The position numbers and the translations under genes were made by a program. From Sabethes cyaneus (taxonomy: Eukaryota; Arthropoda; Insecta; Diptera; Culicidae): a stretch of 64,000 nt of DNA. A model generated the notes under the pieces. That model was not told the origin of the DNA. It made no database searches and saw nothing but the letters and a program-made list of their open reading frames with translations. This document shows, piece after piece, positions 48,430 through 60,175 of this stretch. Location: NCBI RefSeq assembly GCF_943734655.1, contig NC_071354.1:156075142-156139141 (forward strand), in the 5' to 3' direction. Each line of letters begins with the position of its first letter. Positions within the stretch are counted from its first letter, which is position 1.

Positions 48430-48540
48430 AAAAAGTGGCAAAGTCTCGTCGCCCCTACAGGTCGAAGGTTCCTTGTGACGATTAAACCTAGACCAATTTG
48501 ATATCTGTGTTGGGAAACTGCGCTACAGCTATACTGTTCA
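48430..48540 (-). repeat. Single dispersed copy of the ~93-bp tandem unit found at 59862-60175
   Basis: On the minus strand the text CCCAACACAGATATCAAATT, then GGTCTAGGTTTAATCGTC, is shared with the array units at 58770 and 59926-60175. An upstream AGCTGTAGC segment is shared with 58760. This copy continues AAGGAACCTTCGACCTGTAG, suggesting the unit is part of a larger dispersed element. Confidence 0.65.
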
Positions 48541-51500
48541 GTTAAATATAATTCTATATGTTCATAAAAAGGCAATTAAAACCAATTCTATTTTATTCAA
48601 AGTATTTTTCATAGAAAACTATACATTTTTCCCATCTCTGTGGACATCACACCAAATAACTGTTCCTGTTTAGAGCAAGCATTTATCGAGCCCTTTTTCA
48701 CATTTTCGTAAGAATTAAAGTGCTGCTTAAGAAGTGTGAGACACGCACTTCGTGTTCGGAAGGAGATGGTGTCTGGTGAGTAAGCCGTATGTGAAAGAAC
48801 TACCCAACCAAATTCCGCATTCGTTTCCTTGACCGGTTTGTGTTGCCTTTTCTGGTCTGCTGATTGTGCGATTCAAATTGATAATTTGTTTTCGGTAGCG
48901 TTCAATGTTTATTAATGGTTTTGCAGAGTTTGTGTAGCTCATAGTAGATCAAACCTTTCCGATCCCACCGATTTGGCCATGCGAACGGCGTTGGTGGTTC
49001 CCCTGGATTTACCCAAGAATTTTCCCTACTGACACAGTTGCAACCAATATATGACTAATTATGATCATTAATAAGTTTATGCAACTAAAAGCGCTAAAAT
49101 TGTGCTGCTTATACTGACTTATACGTATTTAAATTTTGTATTTAAATTGTATTTAAATACGTATTTAAATTGTTTGAATTTCATGCTTGCCGGTATATCA
49201 GATTTTATTAATCTACCGAGTTTAGTTTTTTTCCTCAATGATAGAAAGAAACTGCTGGATATATACAATTTAAAAAGTGTGCCGATGGCCTAACATCGTA
49301 ACTGGATTACTGTTTCATTTTATTACAAACTACTTGCGTCTCCATTAAAACGTATCTTCGTGTACAATAAACCATGAAGCAACATTTTCTAAATGGTAAA
49401 AGCGTATAGATTAGTAAACTTTCTACTAAAGATATCAAGTTTTATGTATTAGACTTCTTATTATTTGTTTTGTTATGATTACTTTGAGAGGTGGCACCCA
49501 TCAACTGAATGAATATAATTCGTTTCAGAGCAGTCCAAATTGGTCTGCTGATTTATAGGAGCGCAAATGCTTCTATTGTTGGCGAAATTTAACAATGACA
49601 AAACAGGGTTGACTGCAGTTGATAAGTAAAAGTCGGGTTTGTCCAATAATAACTTAAACTTTTGCTAACATTTGTCTTTCAGCAGGGAAAAACAATGGCT
49701 GAGAATTTTCAATAGCAGCAGCTGCAGCAAGCACAACTCTTTTCGCAAAACAAAAAAAAACTTTCCTCCAAGATGACGCCGGCTATTTGTATTAGCAAGG
49801 AGACATAACAATGAAGAACGAAGGACCACACAAAAACGATTTGTTTGACTTTGGCCGACTCCCTCTTGACTGGAAATTAATTTCGTGGGAAAACTGAGAA
49901 ACTTTGATGCGTACGATCCCGATGCCGAAGGCAGGCAAACCGCATGCCTCAGTAAATAATTTAAGATTGGTCATAAGGTTCGGTGCTCCGTTATGATTTT
50001 TTTTGTTACAAATAAACAGAAAAGAAGTTATAGTAGATATTCGGTTTAATTAACCGAATTTTTAGGGCCAGAAAATATTTGCAGCATTTTTAATTATCAG
50101 CCCTTCAGGATTTCGCAAGAATTCTTTTGGATATCATAGTCTTATTACATCTTTTATGTAGGTACCAAATAGTTATATCCCTTAGCTATGTCTACCAGGA
50201 AAAATAGTCTTACATCTGTGCAAAGGAGTTCACTTTATGGTACTTAGAAATTAGAGTGGAATTATACACCGATACAGCATGGAAACAAACGGATTGTATT
50301 TTAATGACTAACAAATGTCAGCATCGTCATTAGGACTTATATGATCAAACTATCAAAGCTAAAACTTTTAAGTGACACGTTTATTCGAAAAAGTTTAGAA
50401 TTAATTTTAATTAAAATTTTTTTACAATATTGGAATGCAATTTCATTTAGCCTGTACTATCAGAGAAATTGAAACCAACTTCTGTGTATTAAATTGATAC
50501 CTATTCATTTACAACTAAAATAGTTAATAGGACTATAGTTAATAGTCCTATATTCTATACACTCCACCAACCTTCTATCAGGCATCCCGGTTTAAAATCT
50601 TCACTATCGGAAGAATCAGCCAAAGCGGAATTGTGGTTTGAACAAGCGTCCAGAATAATTAAATGAAATTTCCGCTCAATCTGTCTTCAATTAAACATAG
50701 CTTCATTCTTAGTTGCGCGGTAATTGGTACACTGGACTACATCGCACGATCTCACCATAATTTTTCACGTCATTATTACTGCTCACTACACTTAATCCGA
50801 ACAACTGCTTCTGAGAATGCCCATTTCAACTGAACCGGAAGTAGGGAAAATTAGAAAAAGTATAGCCAGGATGTAGCACACTATCCTCGGCATGGTATCC
50901 AAAAAGAAACTATTTTTGCTTCCTTGCAGATACTCATACCAAGCTGTGGTTCACAATTGCTGAAACCCGATACTCTCTGGTGAAACAGCGTTGAACCAGA
51001 AGATGATGGTAAGCTGCATCTGTCCGGGTTGATCAATGTGTGAGTGTTCTTTCCATAGCCAGTAGACAGACGGGTTTTGCATGGTGTTCAACTTTTATCC
51101 GTAAATTTATAGAGCAGATTGAACGGAACGCAACTTTCCAGGTGAGAAGCGGATGCCGGCGAACATGAATTGTTCAGTCACCTTTTCTAGGTTATTAAAG
51201 TTAATTAAAGTTCGATCCATTAATTATTCAAAGTGCTTTTGTGCGACGATTAAATTCAATTGAGTCAGCAAGACATTTAATCAGATTAGATCAGATAAAA
51301 TTCCCTATACCTTGATTATTACAACAATCAATGTAATTAATTCAACAGTTTCAAAACTGATTCAGTTCAACCCTGCTTCATCCATTATTAAAGCCCTATA
51401 ATACCTTCAACGAATAATCCCGTAACGGAGCTTACGGCAGTGTCACGTCTCTATACGCTTTACGTTAGGCGGCAAAACTTCGACACCGTCAGACCCGGTA

Positions 51501-53289
51501 AAAGGATTTAAATACTGCATGGACCAGCCGCGCCCTGCACCATGATGATCACGGTGGCGAAAAGGATACTCTACCATAACGGTGTGTTTTGGAATTTAAT
51601 GAATTTTCCTGGGCGCCGCCGCCCGTGAGAAATTCTCATCATTTCAACAATCCTGCGGTGTTTCCCTGCCGGGGTGACCCATTTCTTACGAAAAGTAACG
51701 CTGTTTGTCTTCTCGTATGCTCTCGTTTTAATGTTGTACAAACAACAATATCGTGTCTTTTACCTCTTTGTCTGTTGGAAAAGGACCGTGACCTAGCCCC
51801 AAGCGGGAACCATTCTTCTCGGGTTACTAAGGGTAGTAGCAGGCAGTTGTTTTTGGAAAATATGTTTCACAAATTCATAAGACCGTTCGAGGTTCGACAA
51901 ATTGAAGGGTTCTAACTTCTTGTTAGATTTTAACACTTTTTTCATCTATGAACGACTCGCAATAAGCTGCTTATGTCATTCCCTATGTAGAAGTGTTCGT
52001 GCAGGTAGGGTGTATTTTCGCGGAAACATTAAACTTTTGATCCGAACGACTTATTAGGACAATTTTGAAAACAAAATCAGAAACAGAAGCCCTCCTTGTT
52101 TGTCAATTTTGCGAATACAAATTTTATGATATGTATATACAGTATATGATATGATATTACAGTTCTTGTAAACGTAAAAATTTACCTATTTCATAGTTGG
52201 GTGGATTAATAAGGATCATTAATAAAGGCTTTGTGTCTTGTGTAACAAAATAAATAACACATCCTTATGGGTCTAGCGGTTTATCGAACTCAAAATTCGT
52301 CGTCCATATATTTCCAGCGCAGAATTGGCATCTCCTGAGAGCTCATAAAACTTGCAAAAGCTATCAGTTACTGTCCCGACCGGACAACCGGTTCCGGAAT
52401 TCATTTGTGGGCAAACCCTCAGCAATCGGTCGCCATCCAACGGTGACACGGTATCGCGTGATCAACATTATTTACCATCCTTGCTAGGGTAGAGGAAAAT
52501 CTTTTGAACCTATCAAATAACTCCAGTTGATTTAACTATGGTGCATGCATGATTCAATCATTTATTAAGCCGTGCATCCCATGTGCAGTCTTACACAATG
52601 CTTTTGCTTCAATATACTTGGAAGCCAAGTTGTGAACAAAGTATTTTGCCTTTTTACTTCGACAAATGGATGCAACATGTGAGTCGCAGTAACTGTGCAA
52701 AGGATATCGATTTTCCCCCATACAATCTCCTCCGACACGAGCTGAATAAAATGTAAAGCTTACCCGGTTCCGACGCAACCACCGGCACTGCGGAAGCATT
52801 CACGGCATCTATAAGGTAGATGATCAATTTTTATAATCTTTCATCCTATGCTGCAGCCAATTTGGCGGGTAACTGCTAATTTATGGGTTTGCCATGCAAC
52901 CCACCACGGAAAACAGCATATCATGCAATGCTCAGTCAATAGAAAGTCTTGCACTGCTTTCTGCTTTCTTCTGTTACTGTTAGGAAAATTGTAGTGCTTC
53001 CTGTGTGTAATTCTGGCGTCTGTTTTTTGCCCTGATTAATAGGCTAGTTCACACGAAAACCTGGTGAAGGTTTACTTTAGAGGTAATGCTTATTTGCCTT
53101 ACCTTGGTAATTGAACGGTATTTGCATTTATAATGTTGTAATTCTTTGATTTTTTATGCAAATACGTATTATTTGTTAATTTATTTTTTTCGTTAGTTAA
53201 TCACGATTAGCAACTTTCAACTTTCGCGTATCTGTAAAGGTCGCATAAAATATAATAGAAGTAAAAGGATTTTTTAAAATTTTTTTACG
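48541..53289. other. Long stretch without supportable gene
   Basis: Frames at 48727-48942 (minus), 49102-49293, 49792-49974 (minus), 51589-51915 and 52554-52799 (minus) show no recognised domains. Small features: a TATTTAAAT-type repeat around 49125-49170 and AATAGTCCTATA repetition near 50525-50555. I see no transposon ends or RNA genes here. It is the largest repeat-poor interval of the window, and unrecognised exons or regulatory DNA could lie in it. Confidence 0.4.
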
Positions 53290-54857
53290 TTTATTCGAAG
53301 GTTCCACTAAGACACCTGATCTCCAACAAGTCAAACGAGAAATCGGGCTGCTGAAGACCAATAAAGCCGCTGGGAAGGACCGCCTACCGGCAGAGCTTTA
53401 TAAACATGGCGGAGAAACGCTAGCAAAGGCCTACACTTGGTTATTTCGAAGATTTGGGAGGAGGAAAAGCTACCGGAGTAATGGATGGAAGGAGTGGTTT
53501 GTCCCATCTACAAAAAGGATAATCGGCTGGACTGCTGCAACTATCGTGGTATTACGCTGGTAAACGCCGCCGCCCTGATCCTGTTGTCACCGATAGCACA
53601 AGGTTTCGTAGGGAATTATCAGGCGGGTTTCATGGGGGCTCGCGCAACTACGGACCAAATATTTACCATCCGACAGATTTTGCAAAAATGTCGGGAGTAC
53701 AACGTGCCCACGCATCACATCTTTATTGATTTCAAAGCAACATACGATACAGTCGATCGAGACAAGCTATGGCAGATAATGCACGAACACGGTTTTCCGG
53801 ACAAACTGACGCGACTGATCAGAGCTACATTGGATCGAGCGATGTGTTTCGTTTCGCTCTTGAGAGGGTGATCCGACGAGCGGGCATCGAAACGAGAGGC
53901 ACGATCTTTACCAAGGGTAGACAACTTCTAGGCTTTGCAGATGACTTCGATATCATAGCCAGGAACTTTGCGACGGAGGAGGCAATCTACGCCAGACTGA
54001 AAGCGGAGTCTAGGAGAATTGGGCTAAAAATAAATGCGTCGAAGATCAAATACATGAAAGGAAGAAGCTCAAAGGAAACAAACGCGCGCCTCCCACGGAC
54101 GGTAACCGTTGACGGCGACGAACTAAAAGTGTTAAAGGAGTTCGTGTATTTGGGATCGCTGGTGACCGCGGACAATAACACTAGTAAGGAGATCCAGCGG
54201 CAATGTGATATATACAGGTGTGGCAATGTTGGTTAAGTGGTGTTCGTGCAATGAAGAAATTTCATCATGGTGTGGGTGGAATCGTAAGAGGACCGGATTT
54301 TTCGCTACTAATACCATCAAATGTCTTCATCTGCCACACCTTTTTAAACCTCATTGATCCAGCGGCACATCCAAGCGGAAAATCGGGCCTACTTTGCCCT
54401 TCGTAAAACGCTACGATCAGGAAGCGTACGCCGCCGCACGAAGCTAACAATGTACAAAATTCTTATTAGACCGGTAGTTCTTTATGGACTTGAAGCCGTG
54501 ACGCTGCTCACGGAGGACATTCTGAAAGCGGAGAGTGGCGGAGGCGTATGAATCACGAGCTACAGGCACTGCTTGGGAAGACTCCCATCGTACATCTAGC
54601 GAAAGTTAGCAGGCTACGGTGGGCCGAACACGTCGTAAGGATGCCGGACGACAGCGCGACGAAAATAGTCCTCTTCAAAAAGGAGGAACAGGGGGGCCCA
54701 ACGTGCACGATGGCTCGACTAAGTCTAAAGCGATTTGCGACATCTGAGACGACTAGGAAATTAGCGTCGAGTGGCCCAAGACTGAGTTGAATGGAGACGA
54801 GTGCTTGAAATAGCACGAGCCCCCCCGGCTCTATGCTGCTGAAGAAGAAGAAGACTA
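53290..54857 (+). mobile_element. RTE-like retrotransposon RT region, 5'-truncated, with a 153-bp insertion
   Basis: Blocks: QVKREIGLLKTNKAAGKDRL (53320-53380), EGVVCPIYKKDNRLDCCNYR, QAGFMGARATTDQIF, HHIFIDFKATYDTVDRDKLW (motif A) and GFPDKLTRLIRATLDRAMC. A deletion near 53865 removes the (R)QGD block. Then RRAGIETRGTIFTKGR, LLGFADDFDIIARNF (FADD), INASKIKYMKGRSS and LKEFVYLGSLVTADNN follow to 54202. After the insert: QRHIQAENRAYFALRKTL, LYGLEAVTLLTEDI, MNHELQALLGKT and LRWAEHVVRMPDDSATK. The end is near a GAAGAAGAAGAAGAC tail at 54840-54857. This subfamily differs from the AAGT-tailed copies. Confidence 0.85.
54191..54367. mobile_element. 153-bp insertion with 12-bp target duplication in the RTE-like RT
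   Basis: GATCCAGCGGCA occurs at 54191-54202 and 54356-54367; skipping the insert and one copy rejoins the EIQR and HIQAENRAY blocks. The insert contains AGGTGTGGCA (54214) and its complement TGCCACACCT (54332). It also has a TGGTTAAGTGGTGTTCG stretch that resembles an A box. A 12-bp duplication suits a SINE or other target-primed insertion; type unresolved. Confidence 0.75.
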
Positions 54858-55111
54858 AGACACTCTAAATTAATTTATAATTATTCAAATTTTCAACCAC
54901 GTATGGAGATTATGGAATTTTCGCTATATAAATTGAAAACTACAATAGAACCAAAGACTTGTTTGTGTTTTTTGTTTAAGAAAAGCAAAAATCAAAAGAA
55001 ATTTTTCTTAATGCGCGGCTATTACTGACACGAAGTCCTTAAATATTGAAAATTTCATAGTTGATTGGTTTTTAACTTTTTTCAGAGGGTTTTTAAAATG
55101 GTCAAAATTAA

Positions 55112-55640
55112 CAGGCTTCATTTTCGGTTTTTTTGCTCATTAGATGCTCATTTGACTACAGCGCCTCAACGAAACAGATTTCGAAAAAGTACTATAAAGG
55201 GCAGTTGTAGACTTAATTGTTAATATTTTTGAAACGGTAGTCCATTTTACAATTGACGAAGGAGCTCTTTCCCCTTTCCGTTCTTTCATCTTCACTTTAA
55301 AATTTTAATTGTCAATTGTAAAAAGAACTGCAGACCGTTTCAAAAAATATTAATTACACATGCCTGACCTCATTTCAAGGTCAACACAAAAAAATACGTG
55401 GTTGGACTTAATTGTTATCTACAATATTGTTGAAGAAAGCCTAGTTTTATCCTTTGTATTTACAGTGCTGTGGGACTGGTTTCCCGTCGGTAAATAAATG
55501 GGCGCTCTTTTTGCTACCAACGCCGTAAATACAAAAAAAAAACTTTCTTAAAAACTATTGTAGATAATAATTAATTAATTGCTCTTAATGGCGCAGTGAT
55601 CAAATGAGCATCTACTGACCGAAACCGAAAATGATGCCTG
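55112..55640. mobile_element. Foldback element, 529 bp, with two internal hairpins
   Basis: Outer inverted ends: CAGGCTTCATTTTCGGTTT then GATGCTCATTTGA at the left, and TCAAATGAGCATC then AAACCGAAAATGATGCCTG at the right. Inside, 55212-55358 is a hairpin (ATTGTTAATATTTTTGAAAC pairs with GTTTCAAAAAATATTAATTA). 55405-55580 is a second hairpin (ATTGTTATCTACAATATTG pairs with CTATTGTAGATAATAATTA). No coding capacity; target duplication not resolved. Confidence 0.8.
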
Positions 55641-56127
55641 AAGATTAGAGAATTGCATTTGAAACACTTCGAAAGAGTTCACCAAGGAACCAGACAATTT
55701 TCGTGCAAATATCCGTAACGAAAATATTCGGTATACAAAGCCGTGACCAGAAAAATTCTTTTTCTTGGATGCGAATTTTCTTATTTACTTCTAGCCGTCA
55801 TCGTGTACGTTAACGTGAATCGAGGGCATAAACAGTATGATTGACGTGAACCAAGCAATTCCCCATTGAATACGCCCACTATGAAGCACGACGAAAAAAG
55901 CGAACTGTCAAACTTGAATATAAGTTCATTGCCCGCAGGGACTTCAAGTGTAGAGAAATTACGATGTTAGTTCCTATTTTCTATGGCACATCTAAAATAA
56001 TCAATCAATTCGCTTTACTTTTTCGGATGCAATGATGTTCTATAATAGTTATATCTTATTTTTACACACATAACGACGCACAGTGGTCCAGTTTCGAAAA
56101 CGAGCGGACATTAGCAATTGGGTAAAA

Positions 56128-56353
56128 AATGCGTAATTTTTCAAGGGAGAAGTTTATTAATAAAATATAGCACATTTTTCTGCACTATTAGGGTGACCGT
56201 AAATTCACCTATTCGGGTGATACAAACTTTTATTTTTAAATGTGTTAAAAAAGAGCACTTAAAAGTCAATAGGTGAATTCACGGTCACCTTAATAGTGCA
56301 AAAAGATGCGCTACATTTAATTCAAGATCCTATGCCTCTAAAATTACTCATTT
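56128..56353. mobile_element. Foldback MITE, about 225 bp, long imperfect arms
   Basis: The arm CTGCACTATTAGGGTGACCG then TAAATTCACCTATT (56179-56213) pairs with AATAGGTGAATTCACGGTCA then CCTTAATAGTGCAA (56267-56301). Pairing continues outward with gaps through TATAGCACATTTTT / AAAGATGCGCTACAT and TGCGTAATTTT / AAAATTACTCA. Loop about 50 bp. Boundaries approximate; no coding capacity. Confidence 0.75.
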
Positions 56354-57218
56354 GAACGTTATAGCAAACTATTGTGGATTTGGTGGTTTTATTAGGATGA
56401 TATAAATTTTCGTTTATTTAAATGCGTTCAAAGAGGTATGGTGTCTTCTGCAAAGTTGTAGAGCACAATAAAATAAGCAACTTTGTTAAACACAGTAACT
56501 CTTTATCCCTTTCCCTTAACGAGCTATAAAAAAAATTATCAAAAAATAACACATTTTTCAATTGATTTTTTCTGAGATAACTTCAAATATTGCTAAAAAT
56601 AGACAAAAATTAGCAAAACTTGATACTTTCCGATGGCTATTTGGAAAGAGGTAGGCACCATGAGATTCGCCGGAAAATTTTACATAAAATCACTTATATT
56701 TCATCAGTTGGCAGACCATTCCTGAATTTCGTTCATTTTTAAGCTAGTTTTTCCCATAGTGCAATGCCACTATGGGGGATTTCCTTACAGGCAGGCGGAC
56801 AAAAATATTTTCGAATTCTTTTTTTAGGATTTTTTCTGCTTTCCTAGTTGGTATGATTAAAATATGTTCTTAGAGTACATTTGCAAACATTGCACGAACA
56901 TATTTTGAAAAGGGTACAAATGTTTTTTTTATATTAGACAAGATGGAGGTCATAAAACGCTAAAAGTCTCTTATTCCTTGAAATTTCAATATTGGCCTTC
57001 CGACTCAATGTTTTTCCACAGTGGCGAAACTCAAAAAAATTTAGTTTTAAGTTGAAACTCATCAAAAAATCATGAAAGGAAGCCAGAACAGAAGAAAAAT
57101 TGAAAAATTGTTGCACGGTAGAAGATCTGACTTTTTAGCAAAGCCTAAAGGGCCGAGAGTCATTCATTGTTTAACTCAGGCCGATGAGATCGACAAATGT
57201 CTGATTGTATATATATAT
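56354..57218. other. Unannotated AT-rich stretch
   Basis: No gene. A short perfect hairpin CCCATAGTG-CAATGC-CACTATGGG lies at about 56752-56776. Confidence 0.45.
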
Positions 57219-57898
57219 GTATGAATGTATGTATGTATGTATGTATGTATGTATGTATGTATGTATGTATGTATGTATGTATGTATGTATGTATGTATGT
57301 ATGTATGTATGTATGTATGTATGTATGTATGTATGTATGTATGTATGTATGTATGTATGTATGTATGTATGTATGTATGTATGTATGTATGTATGTATGT
57401 ATGTATGTATGTATGTATGTATGTATGTATGTATGTATGTATGTATGTATGTATGTATGTATGTATGTATGTATGTATGTATGTATGTATGTATGTATGT
57501 ATGTATGTATGTATGTATGTATGTATGTATGTATGTATGTATGTATGTATGTATGTATGTATGTATGTATGTATGTATGTATGTATGTATGTATGTATGT
57601 ATGTATGTATGTATGTATGTATGTATGTATGTATGTATGTATGTATGTATGTATGTATGTATGTATGTATGTATGTATGTATGTATGTATGTATGTATGT
57701 ATGTATGTATGTATGTATGTATGTATGTATGTATGTATGTATGTATGTATGTATGTATGTATGTATGTATGTATGTATGTATGTATGTATGTATGTATGT
57801 ATGTATGTATGTATGTATGTATGTATGTATGTATGTATGTATGTATGTATGTATGTATGTATGTATGTATGTATGTATGTATGTATGTATGTATGAAT
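57219..57898. repeat. (ATGT)n tetranucleotide microsatellite
   Basis: About 168 units over roughly 680 bp, perfect apart from one ATGA near each end (57222 and 57893). It is flanked by TATATATATA on the left and TTAATATATAC on the right. All MYVC and IHTY repeat readings are artefacts. Confidence 0.97.
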
Positions 57899-58029
57899 TA
57901 ATATATACACGTATGAGTTTCTCAATTTTCTACCAACGTTTTCTAGGAGATGGCGCAAACAAATTTCACGCAATATGTTTCATTTGCAAGATAGTATCGT
58001 CCCATATAAGGGCTGATACCGATTGGCCG

Positions 58030-58160
58030 AATCTGGAATGGCCGGATTCCAACAACAGTTACAGCAGGCCGAATCTCGAAAAGTCGAATCGCGAAAAGCC
58101 GAGTGACGAATGACCGAATCACGAAAGACCGAATCACGAATGGCTGAATCACGAACATCA
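58030..58160 (+). repeat. 15-bp minisatellite, unit CGAATGGCCGAATCA, forward orientation
   Basis: Clear 15-bp periodicity from about 58075 to 58156 (CGAAAGACCGAATCA, CGAATGGCTGAATCA and so on), with more decayed units upstream (TGGCCGAATCTGGAA). The same unit occurs in reverse orientation at 60815-60965. Frames stay open through it because 15 is a multiple of three, giving Arg-Asp-Ser-type repeats that are not genes. Confidence 0.85.
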
Positions 58161-58769
58161 ACAAAATTTTTATTGCTCATTACACATTTTGAATAAATTT
58201 TTTCATTTATTACTCCCCCTGAAAAACCTTTAAAATTTTCCCCTCTATTGCCTTTTGTTCCGCTCACAGCTCTGTGATGAGGCGAGGGAAAAAAGCTTTT
58301 CGTAAAATTATGTACATTAGTTTCAAAAAAATCAGAGGGGTTGTGTACAAGACACGACCGCATATATAGGTGACGCAGGACTACGTAAGTCTCTTTGTAG
58401 TGATAGTAGCATGTATTCATGCTTGTAATCATTCGATTCTTCATGTATACATGCTATATGCAACATATATACATGCTACATGCGTTGAATGTAACATTTA
58501 TCAAAGTAGTAACATTGCATACGTTTAATTCTCAAAAGATTGTGCATTTGAAAACAATGTAACAAAATCATGAACACAAACTATTGCTTTCCTGCTACCT
58601 TACAGAAATTAAAGATTGTTTTTATTACCCATGGTTTCCCACGTTGAAGGGACTTTACCAATTCAATCCTATTTTATCAACAGCACATCTTTTCACTACA
58701 CTTCTAATGAAACGGCAGGCATGCGTATTCATATAGAGTCATATTATAACCGTACACTACAGCTGTAGC
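58161..58769. other. Interval without supportable gene
   Basis: It contains ACATGCTATATGCAACATA / ATATACATGCTACATGC partial repeats near 58448-58482. A segment at 58640-58770 resembles the flank of the dispersed unit at 48430. No coding signal. Confidence 0.45.
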
Positions 58770-58794
58770 ACATTTTTCCAACACAGATATCAAA

Positions 58795-59861
58795 TTCGCC
58801 GAGGTTTTTTTTTTCTCTCTTGACGTTTGGCTTAGATCGACTGATCCATAAAGCCAGGTCTTGTGATTTTACGTGTTGCCAATTTAATCGGAAATATTAA
58901 TTTAAAAAACCGAAAAAAACATTGATTCCATATGTTGTGTGTTTGCAGTTCATCATTTCGCATCGATTCGCCATTTACGGCTTGTTTTCATTAGAATAAG
59001 TTATCGTGAATTTAGATTATTATTCTTCAAACGTTACATTTTATGGACTTCAAGTATGAAACTATAGATTTATACTCATTTTCATCTTTTTTTTTTTTCT
59101 AATATTGATTGAAGAGGAATTTCATATTGTCATATTTTGTGCATTGGTAACGGATGTGGTGAAGGTTTTCTGTGATGTTACATGTGTCACAGTTTCCTGT
59201 CGGTATCAAATTCCATTGTGCTAGTCGGTCTTTCGTCACCGTATGTCCTGATCTAATTCTTGTAATGATTATTGTGTCTAGTGTTCTCAGTGTTATATTA
59301 TTGAACCACGGTTTGGTCTGTTCTACTTTTGCATGGTCGTAGTGAAATTTTCCTTTTTGTTCGGATATAGTTTGATATTTTCTTGCCATAAATCCCAAGT
59401 TTCCTTTTTAAGAATGTTAAGTAGATCTTCCTTAGTGTGGTTTATATTTTCAATGTTATTTCTAGTAGTTCCGAATTTTGCTGCATAATCTGCTCTTTCG
59501 TTTCCTTCTATGTTTATATGTCCAGGTAACCACTGAATTGTTAGATTTATATTAGTTTCTTTTACTTTGTTCACTATTTCATAAATCAAGGTGTTTTCTG
59601 TCGCTGATGGTTTTGATAGTAAGGTGCAAGCTGATTTGGAGTCTGTGAATATTACGAAGTCATTTATACTCTTTAGTGCAACGTATTCTATTGCTTTTAA
59701 TATTGCTATCATTTCCGCGCTCATTATAGTAAAGCCTGTCTTTAATCTTCCGCTATATGATAATTTTTCTTATGGATCATAATAACCGTAACCGACTGGC
59801 GACTCAATGATAGAGCCATCTGTGTACATTTTATACGAGTTTTTCTATTTCGCCGAGGTTT
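58795..59861 (-). mobile_element. 5'-truncated LINE with RNase H, 1041 bp, 13-bp target duplication
   Basis: TTCGCCGAGGTTT at 58795-58807 and 59849-59861 brackets the insert. On the minus strand the insert starts inside an RNase H domain, ends with about 280 bp of 3' UTR and closes with an A-rich tail at the 58808 side (plus-strand T-run). A second internal A-run lies at 59088-59099. The structure is a textbook target-primed insertion. RNase H places the source in an I/R1/Loa-type clade. Confidence 0.9.
59099..59838 (-). pseudogene. RNase H domain and CCHC-like tail of a non-LTR retrotransposon
   Basis: RNase HI of such elements removes RNA from RNA:DNA hybrids. Read on the minus strand: KMYTDGSIIESPVGYGYYDP (first Asp, about 59825), a TAA stop after YYDP, then IMSAEMIAILKAIEYV (Glu), DFVIFTDSKSACTLL (Asp) and WLPGHINIEGNERADYAAK with the His and last Asp. 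All four catalytic acids are present. A frameshift near 59340-59398 leads to LDTIIITRIRSGHT and CDTCNITENLHHIRYQC, a Cys-Cys-His-Cys tail. The stop at about 59766 and the frameshift make it non-functional. Confidence 0.85.
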
Positions 59862-60175
59862 AATCGTCTCGCAGTAAAGAATTTGCGATCTGTTGGGGCA
59901 ACGAACTTGTGTCATTTTTTCTGGCACACTTCCCTAACACAGATATCAAATTGGACTAGGTTTAATCGCGTTCGTAAGAAATCTGTTGGCACGAGGGGGT
60001 TTTGTCACTCTTTCTGGTGTACTTCCCTAGCAAGGACATCAAAAGGGTCTAGGTTTAACCGCGGTGTTAAGAAATATTGTTGAAATGAGGCGACTTCGTC
60101 ACCTGTTTTGGCCTACTTCCCAAGCACAGATATCAAATTGGTATAGGTTTAGATCATCGTAAAGAATCTTCCAAC

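Larger units (their letters stand above)
58770..60175. repeat. ~93-bp tandem repeat array (about four units), interrupted by a LINE
   Basis: Units begin CACTTCCC(T/A)A(A/G)CACAGA-type text and share ACAGATATCAAATTGG, CTAGGTTTAATCG and TCTGTTGG-like blocks: one unit is split (58770-58807 plus 59862-59925), then 59926-60019, 60020-60113 and 60114-60175 (partial). Units differ by roughly a quarter of positions, so the array is old. A related single unit is at 48430 on the minus strand. Confidence 0.8.

Noticed and set aside
57176..58113. Open frames up to 302 codons (MYVC, IHTY repeats)
   Set aside because: Artefacts of the (ATGT)n microsatellite; the short non-repeat tail has no recognised domain.
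58030..58160. CRISPR-like direct repeat array
   Set aside because: Units are contiguous 15-mers without spacers, and the genome is eukaryotic; same for the 93-bp array at 59862-60175.
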